Position numbers and translations under genes: made by a program. A stretch of 64,000 bases of DNA, taken from positions 99,356 to 163,355 of IMG/VR virus record IMGVR_UViG_3300012039_000002. One strand, written 5' to 3'. Below are positions 58,153 to 64,000 of the stretch, piece after piece (positions within the stretch are counted from its first letter, which is position 1; the number at the start of each line of letters is the position of its first letter). Origin of the DNA: a virus. The notes below the pieces were generated by a model that was given only the letters and a program-made list of their open reading frames with translations, was not told the origin of the DNA and ran no database searches.

Positions 58153-58427
58153 CATCCGAAAAGTTAGGCATAATTCTGGCGGCACAGCACGCCAAATCTC
58201 CTCAAGTGGATGAGGCAGCCAAAACGTTGGCCATGAGTATATGTGATAACCTTATCCCGGAGCTTGCAACGAAACTGCGACTGGATCTAATGAAGGAGCT
58301 CGGAATTGAATTTCCGGAAGACTACCCTGAAGCTGGCGAGAAATATTACGAATTCGCAATGGCATTTGACGGCGATACAAGTCGTACGTTGTCCAGGCTG
58401 GTGAGGGATTACATAGATTCGTACTAA
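58149..58427 (+). CDS. small helical protein
   Basis: A 92-residue protein (MTSEKLGIILAAQHAKSPQV, LIPELATKLRLDLMKELG, DGDTSRTLSRLVRDYIDSY). ATGA overlap and a GAGGAGG ribosome site. Function unknown. Confidence 0.6.
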   Translation: MTSEKLGIILAAQHAKSPQVDEAAKTLAMSICDNLIPELATKLRLDLMKELGIEFPEDYPEAGEKYYEFAMAFDGDTSRTLSRLVRDYIDSY

Positions 58428-58434
58428 ATAGTTG

Positions 58435-58463
58435 TGTACAATCAAGTGTCATTATGATAGAAT
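58435..58463 (+). promoter_or_regulatory. TGTACA/TAGAAT-family promoter
   Basis: TGTACA, 17-bp spacer ending TATGA, TAGAAT, then AGTTCTATCAAATGGCGGAGGT. Confidence 0.85.
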
Positions 58464-58490
58464 AGTTCTATCAAATGGCGGAGGTGGTAC

Positions 58491-58976
58491 ATGAACTTGG
58501 TAATTGAGCATGGTGGGGTGGAGCCAAATGACCGTGGTTATAAGTCAGGCTACCCCAAGGCCAACAAGGGTGACAGGATTGCGACTGTCTACGTCTCTGG
58601 TGTCCGCCCCTTTGATCAAGGTGACCTGATCGGGGACTTCGCATGGAGACGTGAACACAGCGCTCCTGTGGCACCCAAGGTGATGCTGACTCTCATCGCC
58701 CCGGACTTCTACAAGAAGCACTTTGTGAAGATCCGGAAGATCAGCTACGATCGCAAGGCGGGGTGCAACTGTGGTTGCTCTCCGGGCTACAAGGTGTGGG
58801 GTGAAGTGGACATGGAAGCACGTGTGAAGGCTGGGCAGGACTACCACAGCGAAGGCTACATTGAGCCCAGGTATCACCACCTCAACTACTGGGTTTCCAC
58901 TCCTGAGCATATTCAGGAACAGAAGGAAAAGATGGAGGCCAGAACCTGCCGTGAGGCGGCATTTGGCGGGTGGTAA
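58491..58976 (+). CDS. unknown protein with CNCGC motif
   Basis: A 161-residue protein; the middle has KAGCNCGCSPGYKVWGEVD, a tight Cys cluster that may bind zinc or iron, and the C-terminal part is His/Tyr-rich (YIEPRYHHLNYWVS). No family recognised. It is alone in its operon, closed by a terminator. Confidence 0.6.
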   Translation: MNLVIEHGGVEPNDRGYKSGYPKANKGDRIATVYVSGVRPFDQGDLIGDFAWRREHSAPVAPKVMLTLIAPDFYKKHFVKIRKISYDRKAGCNCGCSPGYKVWGEVDMEARVKAGQDYHSEGYIEPRYHHLNYWVSTPEHIQEQKEKMEARTCREAAFGGW

Positions 58977-58980
58977 AGGA

Positions 58981-59004
58981 GTGGGGCTTCGGCCCCACTT
59001 TTTT
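58981..59004 (+). terminator. rho-independent terminator
   Basis: GTGGGGC-TTCG-GCCCCAC then TTTTTT. The next promoter starts two bases later. Confidence 0.93.
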
Positions 59005-59005
59005 A

Positions 59006-59034
59006 TTTACAATCCCTATTCTATTTGATATAAT
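59006..59034 (+). promoter_or_regulatory. TTTACA/TATAAT-family promoter
   Basis: TTTACA, 17-bp spacer ending TTTGA, TATAAT, then AGATCTATCAAATGGTGGAGG. Confidence 0.88.
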
Positions 59035-59060
59035 AGATCTATCAAATGGTGGAGGGCAAG

Positions 59061-59624
59061 ATGACCAACTTCGAATTCATGCAGGCGGCAGAGGTAGAGC
59101 TCACCACGGTGTGGAACAAGTTGCAGTCCCACTCCAACGTGACGCACCCTCGCCCCAAGCTGACCTACAACCTGAGGGGTGGGGCAGCTGGTGAGGCGGC
59201 CGGGGCACACACTATTGATCTCAACCTGGGCTTTGTGCCTCGCAATCCAGATGAGATGCTGCACCAAGTAGTAAAGCACGAGGCGGTGCACTGCTGGCTC
59301 ACAGCCATCAAGGATCCCTCCCACTACATCAGCTATGAGCAGCGCTCCTATAACTACGCTGCATATGGCCGGAGGGTGAAGAGAAGTCCCCATGGTCCCA
59401 CCTTCATGCGCTACCTGGCATTCCTCGGTGGCCGGACGGAGCGGACGCACAGCATGGACACCTCGGATGTGAAGCGCGGCTGGAAATACACTTGCTCGTG
59501 CGGAAACATCTTCATTCTCTCTACTCGGAAACACAATATCATCAGGGAATCAAAAGTGACTGGCCGGAAGACGTGGTGCCGGAAGTGCAAGGGTGAATTA
59601 ATCTACGTAGGCTACTCAGGCTGA
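59061..59624 (+). CDS. SprT-like zinc metallopeptidase
   Basis: A 187-residue protein; ATG 59061 follows GGAGGGCAAG. HEAVH at 73-77 is the zinc motif, preceded by a typical approach (DEMLHQVVKHE) and followed by HGPTFMRYLAFLGG and ERTHSMD. A C-terminal zinc ribbon (YTCSCGN ... TWCRKCKGEL) is as in SprT/Spartan proteins. That family cleaves DNA-linked or other target proteins; phage copies are common and little studied. Confidence 0.85.
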   Translation: MTNFEFMQAAEVELTTVWNKLQSHSNVTHPRPKLTYNLRGGAAGEAAGAHTIDLNLGFVPRNPDEMLHQVVKHEAVHCWLTAIKDPSHYISYEQRSYNYAAYGRRVKRSPHGPTFMRYLAFLGGRTERTHSMDTSDVKRGWKYTCSCGNIFILSTRKHNIIRESKVTGRKTWCRKCKGELIYVGYSG

Positions 59625-59633
59625 GGAGGTTAT

Positions 59634-59813
59634 ATGAAGCCCACATTTCGTGACATGTACTGCGCACTGCCGACGCTGAGGTGGAACATCTTCAACCTCA
59701 ATAAGTATGCCATCCTGGCTCTTGGACTCTTCCTGTTCGGCGCATACATCAGTGCTACTCTCATGCTTGAGTTCTATGAGTGGTTGGGAGAGGCATGGGT
59801 GTTTTTCTTCTAA
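59634..59813 (+). CDS. single-pass membrane microprotein
   Basis: A 59-residue protein behind GAGGAGG. Residues about 24-46 (KYAILALGLFLFGAYISATL) form a membrane helix, and the C-terminus is aromatic and acidic (EFYEWLGEAWVFFF). Function unknown. Confidence 0.6.
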   Translation: MKPTFRDMYCALPTLRWNIFNLNKYAILALGLFLFGAYISATLMLEFYEWLGEAWVFFF

Positions 59814-59825
59814 TGCACTAATTGG

Positions 59826-59854
59826 TGTACAATCCTCAGACTGTATGATATAGT
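59826..59854 (+). promoter_or_regulatory. TGTACA/TATAGT-family promoter
   Basis: TGTACA, 17-bp spacer ending TATGA, TATAGT, then AGTCTTATCAAATCAAGGAGG. Confidence 0.85.
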
Positions 59855-59883
59855 AGTCTTATCAAATCAAGGAGGTACACAGA

Positions 59884-60855
59884 ATGGCAGCTAACATCGA
59901 AACAATGGCCTACTTCGGCTCCAAGCCTTGGCACGGCCTGGGTGTGGAGGTGCTTCAGCTGATGACTGCTGAGGAATGCCTCCAGAAGGCTGGCCTGGAC
60001 TGGACAGTGGAGAAGAGGGAACTGATGACCGTTGACGGCATCCCGGTTCCTGGCCACTACGCCACGGTGCGCACCTCGGACAACTACCCTCTGGGGGTGG
60101 TTGGAAAGATCTATTCTCCGGTGCAGAATGTGGAGGCACTGGACTTCATGGACGCTCTCACCAAGTCCGGTGAGGCCAAGTATGAGACTGCTGGCTCCCT
60201 CCAGCATGGGAAGCTGGTCTGGATCATGGCCAAGATTCCCAACGGTGGTGGTGTGGATCCGGTGGAGCCCTTTCTGCTCCTCGCCACGTCCCATGACGGC
60301 ACCTCTCCGGTGATGGCCACGGCCACAGATGTCCGGGTGGTGTGCAATAACACCCTGAATGCGGCTCTCAAGGGTGCCAAGAACAAGTTCCGGATCCGGC
60401 ACACGACCAACTGGGCTGACAAGATTGCTGAGGCTCGGAAGACCCTTTCCGGCTCCCTCCAGTACTTCGAGAAGGCTCACGCCCTGTACGACAAGATGAA
60501 GGGCGAGAAGTTCACGGATGAAAATCTTGAGAAGCTGATTCTCAAGGTCTTCAAGGGCACGGATGATGTGGAGGATCTCTCCGCTCGCCAGGTCAAGTCT
60601 TATGATGAACTGGTTGCAGACATCTTCCAGCTCTCCCGCACTGGGAAGGGTGTGGATCTCCCCGGTGTCCGTGGCACGGCCTGGGGCGCCTACAACGCCA
60701 TCACGGAATTCCTCGACCACAAGTCGGAAGTCAAGGGCCGGAAGGCCTCCTCGGAGGAGGAAGCTATCATGTCCTCAGTCTGGTTCGGCACTATCGCCGA
60801 AAAGAACCAGACGGCAATGGATGAAATCCTGGCCATTACCAAACTGGCCGCCTAA
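59884..60855 (+). CDS. DUF932 (phage/plasmid-like) protein
   Basis: A 323-residue protein with the family's usual features: FGSKPWHGLGVEV near the start, DNYPLGVVGKIYSPVQNVEAL, GKLVWIMAKIP, ATATDVRVVCNNTLNAAL, RHTTNW, and a charged helical C-terminal half. DUF932 proteins are widespread on phages and plasmids; their function is not settled. GC-rich codon use. It is alone in its operon. Confidence 0.88.
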   Translation: MAANIETMAYFGSKPWHGLGVEVLQLMTAEECLQKAGLDWTVEKRELMTVDGIPVPGHYATVRTSDNYPLGVVGKIYSPVQNVEALDFMDALTKSGEAKYETAGSLQHGKLVWIMAKIPNGGGVDPVEPFLLLATSHDGTSPVMATATDVRVVCNNTLNAALKGAKNKFRIRHTTNWADKIAEARKTLSGSLQYFEKAHALYDKMKGEKFTDENLEKLILKVFKGTDDVEDLSARQVKSYDELVADIFQLSRTGKGVDLPGVRGTAWGAYNAITEFLDHKSEVKGRKASSEEEAIMSSVWFGTIAEKNQTAMDEILAITKLAA

Positions 60856-60874
60856 CAAGGTGCCTCCAGCAGGG

Positions 60875-60902
60875 GAGGGAGGGCTTCGGCCCTCCCTCTT
60901 TT
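60875..60902 (+). terminator. rho-independent terminator
   Basis: GAGGGAGGGC-TTCG-GCCCTCCCTC then TTTT. Confidence 0.92.
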
Positions 60903-60905
60903 GTA

Positions 60906-60934
60906 TGTACAATCCTTGCCCTGTGTGATACAAT
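60906..60934 (+). promoter_or_regulatory. TGTACA/TACAAT-family promoter
   Basis: TGTACA, 17-bp spacer ending TGTGA, TACAAT, then AGTCTTATTAAATGGGAGGT. Confidence 0.87.
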
Positions 60935-60959
60935 AGTCTTATTAAATGGGAGGTTCTAC

Positions 60960-61322
60960 ATGAAAATCTGGCTGGACGACATACGCCCTGAGCCCTTCCC
61001 TCTCAGGGACCATAGAGAAAGCTATCCCTTCGATCGCTATGCTCCCTATGATGTAGTCTGTGTCAATGCGGAGCAGGCGATAGCACTCATTAACCTGGGC
61101 CAAGTGACATTCATCAGCTTTGATCATGACCTGGGTCAGGGCAAAACAGGCTATGATGTGGCCAAGCACATAGAAGAGGGTGCAGTAACAGGAACTATTA
61201 CTACTCCCATCTACTACAAGTGCCACTCGGCTAACCCAGTGGGAAAAGAGAATATCTGCGCTGCAATGGACAATGCGTGGAGGCACTGGGCTGAAAAAAG
61301 CGTTGTACAATTCATGAACTAG
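60960..61322 (+). CDS. cREC-type receiver domain protein
   Basis: A 120-residue protein with MKIWLDDIRPEP at the start, VVCVNAEQAIALINLG, and ISFDHDLGQGKTGYDVAKHI, then a last strand (IYYKCHSANPVG) and helix. This is the pattern of the 'cyclic-phosphate processing receiver' family, proposed from genome context to act on RNA 2',3'-cyclic phosphate ends. With RtcB, Rnl1-like ligase and CCA enzyme in the window it may be a fourth RNA-repair part. The activity is proposed, not shown. Confidence 0.75.
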   Translation: MKIWLDDIRPEPFPLRDHRESYPFDRYAPYDVVCVNAEQAIALINLGQVTFISFDHDLGQGKTGYDVAKHIEEGAVTGTITTPIYYKCHSANPVGKENICAAMDNAWRHWAEKSVVQFMN

Positions 61323-61332
61323 GTGATATAAT
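61304..61332 (+). promoter_or_regulatory. TGTACA/TATAAT-family promoter
   Basis: TGTACA (inside the end of the cREC gene), 17-bp spacer ending GGTGA, TATAAT, then AGTCTTATCAAATGGAGGTG. Confidence 0.88.
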
Positions 61333-61356
61333 AGTCTTATCAAATGGAGGTGCTAC

Positions 61357-61494
61357 ATGCCCACTCTTGAAGAGATGCACATTGATGAGATGATGGCACG
61401 CTCCCTCGACATCGAGTATACTGAGGCTGAACTAGCCGAGATGGAAGCGGAATACGCTCGCAACATCGGCTACGACTCCGACTTCGGCGAATAA
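61357..61494 (+). CDS. acidic microprotein, cassette 1
   Basis: A 45-residue strongly acidic protein (MPTLEEMHIDEMMARSLDIE, ending IGYDSDFGE). Start fixed by GGAGGTGCTAC. It is paired with a membrane microprotein directly downstream, as in cassette 2 at 61792. Function unknown. Confidence 0.6.
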   Translation: MPTLEEMHIDEMMARSLDIEYTEAELAEMEAEYARNIGYDSDFGE

Positions 61495-61495
61495 T

Positions 61496-61615
61496 ATGTG
61501 GAGTGATCCAATACTCTTCTGGTCCTGTGTGGTGTGGTGGGGAGTGCTTCTCTTCCTAGCTGTCCAGCAGGTCCGTAGACGCAGGCGGGAGAAGCGGCAG
61601 GCCGAAACGGAATAA
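61496..61615 (+). CDS. membrane microprotein, cassette 1
   Basis: A 39-residue protein one base after the acidic gene stops. MWSDPILF begins a hydrophobic helix to about residue 24, followed by QQVRRRRREKRQAETE. The shape is a single-pass helix with a basic cytoplasmic tail. Confidence 0.55.
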   Translation: MWSDPILFWSCVVWWGVLLFLAVQQVRRRRREKRQAETE

Positions 61616-61700
61616 TCGGGCCCAGCCTTGCCGCCTCTCGAACACCAGATACTCGGCGCTCCCCTCGGGCTACCGCGCTCGGTCGCAATGCTGGTGTAAC

Positions 61701-61735
61701 GGCTACCTGAAAACGTAAGGGTAGCCATAATATTT
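61701..61735 (+). terminator. possible terminator hairpin
   Basis: GGCTACC...GGTAGCC with a 12-base loop, followed by ATAATATTT. Weak T tract. The preceding 85 bp (61616-61700) hold no gene that I can support. Confidence 0.45.
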
Positions 61736-61736
61736 G

Positions 61737-61765
61737 TGTACAATCCCTGTTTGGTGTGATATAGT
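61737..61765 (+). promoter_or_regulatory. TGTACA/TATAGT-family promoter
   Basis: TGTACA, 17-bp spacer ending TGTGA, TATAGT, then AGTCTCATCAAATGCGGAGGT. Confidence 0.87.
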
Positions 61766-61791
61766 AGTCTCATCAAATGCGGAGGTGCCAC

Positions 61792-61929
61792 ATGGAAGAC
61801 TATGAGCCGGACATTGATGAGTGCTACGAGATAGAGTCCGCCCTTGGCTCTGCCGGTATGGGTACGGATGAGTACTACCGGCCCGACATGGACATCGACT
61901 CCCTTCTCCCTAATGAGGAGGTTGAGTGA
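61792..61929 (+). CDS. acidic microprotein, cassette 2
   Basis: A 45-residue acidic protein (MEDYEPDIDECYEIESAL, ending SLLPNEEVE). Same length, charge and position as the 61357 protein. Its TGA overlaps the next ATG. Confidence 0.6.
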   Translation: MEDYEPDIDECYEIESALGSAGMGTDEYYRPDMDIDSLLPNEEVE

Positions 61930-62033
61930 TGTGGGGTGATACGGCTGCCCTGGTAGTGATAGTCGCACTGTGGGCGCTCTTCTTCGCAGGGTGCTACACG
62001 GTGCATAGAGCTAAAAAGAGCGGTAAATATTGA
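61929..62033 (+). CDS. membrane microprotein, cassette 2
   Basis: A 34-residue protein beginning MWGDTAALVVIVALWALFF, with a short basic tail (HRAKKSGKY). It matches the MW(S/G)D start and shape of the 61496 protein. A Cys at residue 22 is not in a full lipobox setting. Confidence 0.55.
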   Translation: MWGDTAALVVIVALWALFFAGCYTVHRAKKSGKY

Positions 62034-62062
62034 TGTACAATCACCGGACTATTTGATATAAT
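62034..62062 (+). promoter_or_regulatory. TGTACA/TATAAT-family promoter
   Basis: TGTACA directly after the previous stop, 17-bp spacer ending TTTGA, TATAAT, then GTATCTATCAAATGGAGGTG. Confidence 0.88.
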
Positions 62063-62088
62063 GTATCTATCAAATGGAGGTGCTACCC

Positions 62089-62223
62089 ATGAAGAAGTTC
62101 TTCGGCTATGTGCTCAGCTTCAATGACAACCGGTGGTACTGCTTTGAGTGCAAGCGCTTCCAGCCTCGCCAGGTGAAGTTCTGTGTCTACTGCGGCTCCC
62201 AGGAGGTTGACAATGTCGCTTAA
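62089..62223 (+). CDS. small zinc-ribbon protein
   Basis: A 44-residue protein with WYCFECKRF and KFCVYCGSQ, two CxxC pairs that make a classical zinc ribbon. Start behind GGAGGTGCTACCC. Possibly a transcription or translation modulator; not shown. Confidence 0.7.
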   Translation: MKKFFGYVLSFNDNRWYCFECKRFQPRQVKFCVYCGSQEVDNVA

Positions 62224-62425
62224 GCTGGAGGACAGGGTGTTCGCCCTCAACAAGTCCCAGGTCTCCAAGCTGGTGAGGACTGGCAAGCTTCCCCTCAGCT
62301 TCCTTGGCGGCAAGTCTATTGTCCGCATCGTCCTCCCTGAGGATCTCTCGGAGAACGTGGTGGTTGTGGATGATGCCGGCGGTCACCTCGGCTACATCTC
62401 TGTCAAGGAGGCGTGGGCGCTGTGA
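62213..62425 (+). CDS. small unknown protein
   Basis: A 70-residue protein; ATG 62213 has AGGAGG 6 bases upstream, preferred to GTG 62183. It reads MSLKLEDRVFALNKSQVSKL, FLGGKSIVRIVLPEDLSEN and ends GYISVKEAWAL, with a helix-turn-helix-like first half. Function unknown. Confidence 0.55.
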   Translation: MSLKLEDRVFALNKSQVSKLVRTGKLPLSFLGGKSIVRIVLPEDLSENVVVVDDAGGHLGYISVKEAWAL

Positions 62426-62586
62426 AAAAGAAGCTTGATGATCCTGTCATCCTTGTCTATGAGCGCTGGGATAGAGAGGTGGGCTGGACTACTCACGAAA
62501 GATGTTGCTCTCGCATTCTTGCCGAAACTAGGCTTAAAAACTCTACTATGACCCGTCACTATCTAGAAATAAGGGAGATGGACTGA
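62422..62586 (+). CDS. small unknown protein
   Basis: A 54-residue protein (MKKKLDDPVILVYERWDREV, TTHERCCSRILAETRL). GTG start in a GTGA overlap with the previous stop. Function unknown. Confidence 0.5.
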   Translation: MKKKLDDPVILVYERWDREVGWTTHERCCSRILAETRLKNSTMTRHYLEIREMD

Positions 62587-62594
62587 AATAGAGG

Positions 62595-62623
62595 TGTACA
62601 ATCCACTCTTCAGTTGATATAAT
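62595..62623 (+). promoter_or_regulatory. TGTACA/TATAAT-family promoter
   Basis: TGTACA, 17-bp spacer ending GTTGA, TATAAT, then AGACTCATCAAATGGAGGTG. Last copy in the window. Confidence 0.88.
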
Positions 62624-62652
62624 AGACTCATCAAATGGAGGTGCTACTCTAC

Positions 62653-62841
62653 ATGGGCTATGTGGTCAAGGTAGAAGCCAAGAATGGTGAGGTCCGGTTT
62701 GCTGACCGGAAGGGCTCTGGCTCCAAGAATGCTAATGATGCCCAGATCTTCTACAGCTACCTTCAGGCTACTGAGGTGAGAGACACTATCCAGAAGTGTG
62801 TGGGTGACAAGGCCCATGCTTACCTTGTAGTGCTGCCATAG
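62653..62841 (+). CDS. small unknown protein
   Basis: A 62-residue protein; ATG 62653 follows GGAGGTGCTACTCTAC, while the ATG at 62635 overlaps the ribosome site. MGYVVKVEAKNGEVRFADRK and KCVGDKAHAYLVVLP suggest a small alpha/beta fold. Function unknown. Confidence 0.6.
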   Translation: MGYVVKVEAKNGEVRFADRKGSGSKNANDAQIFYSYLQATEVRDTIQKCVGDKAHAYLVVLP

Positions 62842-63180
62842 TACACAGCAAGCACTGAGTAAGTGGCTAGTTGTGCTGCTTACTCTCATCATGCTATGTT
62901 GATGTGCTATAAAGCAAGCGCTCAAGAAGTGGCTAGTCGTTCTCTTTGCTGGTGTCATGCCACCCGTCGTACACGGGTCGCAGGTAGGGCGGCGTCGCAG
63001 GTAGAACGGGATCCACTTGGGGACCCCCCTTACAGTATACGGCTGTCGCGCGTGACGATGGGGCCCCAAGGTGGGGAACAAAATCCCTAGCTAGAGCTGC
63101 TCTAGAGCTGCAGATAGTGCTCCCTAGTGTTTCCAAATAGCCTTCTATCTCTCGTGGGAGTAAAACAAAGGAGACTCTAA
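62842..63180. other. repeat-rich stretch without supported genes
   Basis: It contains a 28-bp imperfect direct repeat (62847-62874 and 62913-62940, five mismatches), GTCGCAGGTAG twice (62977 and 62994), the palindrome TGGGGCCCCA (63059-63068) and CTAGAGCTGC twice (63091 and 63102). A GTG frame at 62863-63090 has no ribosome site. The stretch may be a structured RNA or a replication or regulatory site. Confidence 0.4.
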
Positions 63181-63276
63181 ATGAAAGAAGTCTTTGACAT
63201 TCTGGCTTCCCATCCCATTACCTCTATACTCCTGGGACTTCTTATTCTCGCCATCATCTCTGAACTGAGAGGATAA
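63181..63276 (+). CDS. membrane microprotein
   Basis: A 31-residue protein behind AAAGGAGAC: MKEVFDILASHP, a hydrophobic helix (ITSILLGLLILAII), then SELRG. A single-pass helix is likely. Confidence 0.55.
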   Translation: MKEVFDILASHPITSILLGLLILAIISELRG

Positions 63277-63287
63277 AGACTGCTCTA

Positions 63288-63752
63288 ATGAAGACCTACG
63301 ACTTTAAAGTGGGAGATAAATGCTGGTATCTTAATGGCGGTCTCATCTATACAGGAAAGATCTCCGGTATTGATGAACACTTCTACACGATCGCGCCCAC
63401 CTTTAACGGCGCTGGGCTGCCTGACCCGTGGGAAGTTCACGAGAGGGTGTTCCCGAGACCCTCAGCTGCTAAAGAGGTTCTCGCTCAGACTCGTGACTAC
63501 ATCATATCGATCAAATATGATATGGAATACCTCGAGACTAGCATTGAATTAGCTAGGGAGGTTGATACCATATCGACAGGCTTTGTAGACGTGCTGAACG
63601 AAGGCTCTGGGGAGGGAGAGGCACGCTGCGGTAAGTGCCGGACCAAGTTTGAATGGTCAGTCTTCACCTCTGAGGGAGTGACGTGGGATGAAGAGTCTGG
63701 CAACCACAAGCTTGAATGCCCTGAATGCGCAAAGACCGCGCCTATTGAATGA
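63288..63752 (+). CDS. unknown protein with C-terminal zinc ribbon
   Basis: A 154-residue protein. The N-terminal part is a small barrel-like region (FKVGDKCWYLNGGLIYTGKI), the middle a helix, and the C-terminus has RCGKCRTKF and LECPECAKT, a CxxC...CxxC zinc site. Function unknown. The ribosome site at ATG 63288 is weak, suggesting coupling with the microprotein upstream. Confidence 0.6.
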   Translation: MKTYDFKVGDKCWYLNGGLIYTGKISGIDEHFYTIAPTFNGAGLPDPWEVHERVFPRPSAAKEVLAQTRDYIISIKYDMEYLETSIELAREVDTISTGFVDVLNEGSGEGEARCGKCRTKFEWSVFTSEGVTWDEESGNHKLECPECAKTAPIE

Positions 63753-63940
63753 AATATGTATCTGAAAGGTCAGTGCGGAGATTCATAAAGTTCAAGGGCT
63801 GTTGCTGCTCAAGCTGCCATAATGACGACGATGATGGGCTTGTACAGATGATGGAGTTCTACTTCACCAAGGAACGCTACACTGTTGCTTGCTGCGCTGT
63901 GCTCAATGCACTAGATGAATATCTCAAGGAGAAGAAGTAA
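63749..63940 (+). CDS. small Cys-rich protein
   Basis: A 63-residue protein with FKGCCCSSCHNDDDDG and a later VACCAVL. ATG overlaps the previous TGA (ATGA). Metal binding is possible. Function unknown. Confidence 0.55.
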   Translation: MKYVSERSVRRFIKFKGCCCSSCHNDDDDGLVQMMEFYFTKERYTVACCAVLNALDEYLKEKK

Positions 63941-64000
63941 TGACTAAAAAGCTTCTCTGTGAAGGCGCTTGCTCCAATTATGTGAATGGCTGCCATGGCA
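63940..64000 (+). CDS. start of a Cys-containing protein, cut by window end
   Basis: ATG 63940 shares a base with the previous TAA. The visible part reads MTKKLLCEGACSNYVNGCHG, Cys-rich as in its neighbour. The rest lies outside the window. Confidence 0.5.
   Translation, partial: MTKKLLCEGACSNYVNGCHG

Noticed and set aside
55522-60720. Large minus-strand open frames, such as one of 294 residues opposite the DUF932 gene
   Set aside because: They are mirror frames caused by GC-rich third positions in real + strand genes that have promoters and ribosome sites.
62863-63090. A 75-residue GTG frame
   Set aside because: No ribosome site, and it runs through repeats and palindromes with unlikely composition.
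1-64000. tRNA genes expected near a CCA-adding enzyme
   Set aside because: No cloverleaf with a GGTTCGA-type arm was found by eye in intergenic DNA. A covariance-model scan would be decisive.

Overview
The window reads as a piece of a large tailed-phage genome (or a large prophage). Nearly every gene lies on the + strand, genes abut or overlap by a few bases, and ribosome-binding sites are strong GGAGG types. Tail-fibre and tail-tip genes fill the left part; many very short unknown genes with their own promoters fill the right part. No tRNA, rRNA, CRISPR array or insertion sequence was seen. A CxxCH-type secreted protein and a lipobox lipoprotein with a fibronectin-like domain point to a Gram-negative host. 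The style of that pair reminds me of Geobacter-type bacteria, but this is a weak inference. Both window edges cut genes.

Layout. (1) 1-18.0 kb: fibre and adhesin module, with three very long collagen-like proteins built on GYSGxSG triplets, two LamG-like proteins and several small tail proteins. (2) 18.0-23.1 kb: a metallopeptidase-like protein, a cobalamin-type radical SAM enzyme, a triple GT2 glycosyltransferase and a split GT9-like unit, plausibly modifying the fibres or surface sugars. (3) 23.2-39.1 kb: an Rnl1-type RNA ligase, a zinc peptidase, a holin-like membrane protein, a Nudix-ADP-ribosyltransferase fusion, beta-propeller proteins and a CCA-adding enzyme. Four proteins here carry a shared short tag (HKYIRR...G.YKYIYxE or a relative), which may be a virion-packaging or delivery signal. 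(4) 39.1-42.9 kb: beta-helix and jelly-roll-like adhesins, the CxxCH protein and the lipoprotein, closed by strong terminators.

(5) 43.0-52.8 kb: a metabolic and RNA-repair operon group with NADAR, RtcB, a SPASM radical SAM enzyme with unusual cysteine spacing, and six consecutive genes that all begin MK(I/V)RxDFVTNSSSSxF and then diverge. A phosphoesterase, a peptide deformylase and a methyltransferase follow. The radical SAM enzyme plus the six tagged proteins is the best candidate for an undescribed system. (6) 52.8-64.0 kb: more GC-rich by eye, a mosaic of short operons. Most are driven by one highly conserved promoter, TGTACA-17 bp-TATAAT, followed by a conserved start of transcript ATCAAATGGAGGT. 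Three copies point leftward. This has the look of an early or host-takeover region full of small proteins, many with zinc knuckles or a single membrane segment.

Across the window three themes recur: RNA end repair (Rnl1-like ligase, RtcB, CCA-adding enzyme, cREC receiver), ADP-ribose chemistry (Nudix, ART, NADAR), and short N-terminal or internal peptide tags shared by otherwise unrelated proteins. All function calls rest on motifs read by eye; no search was run.
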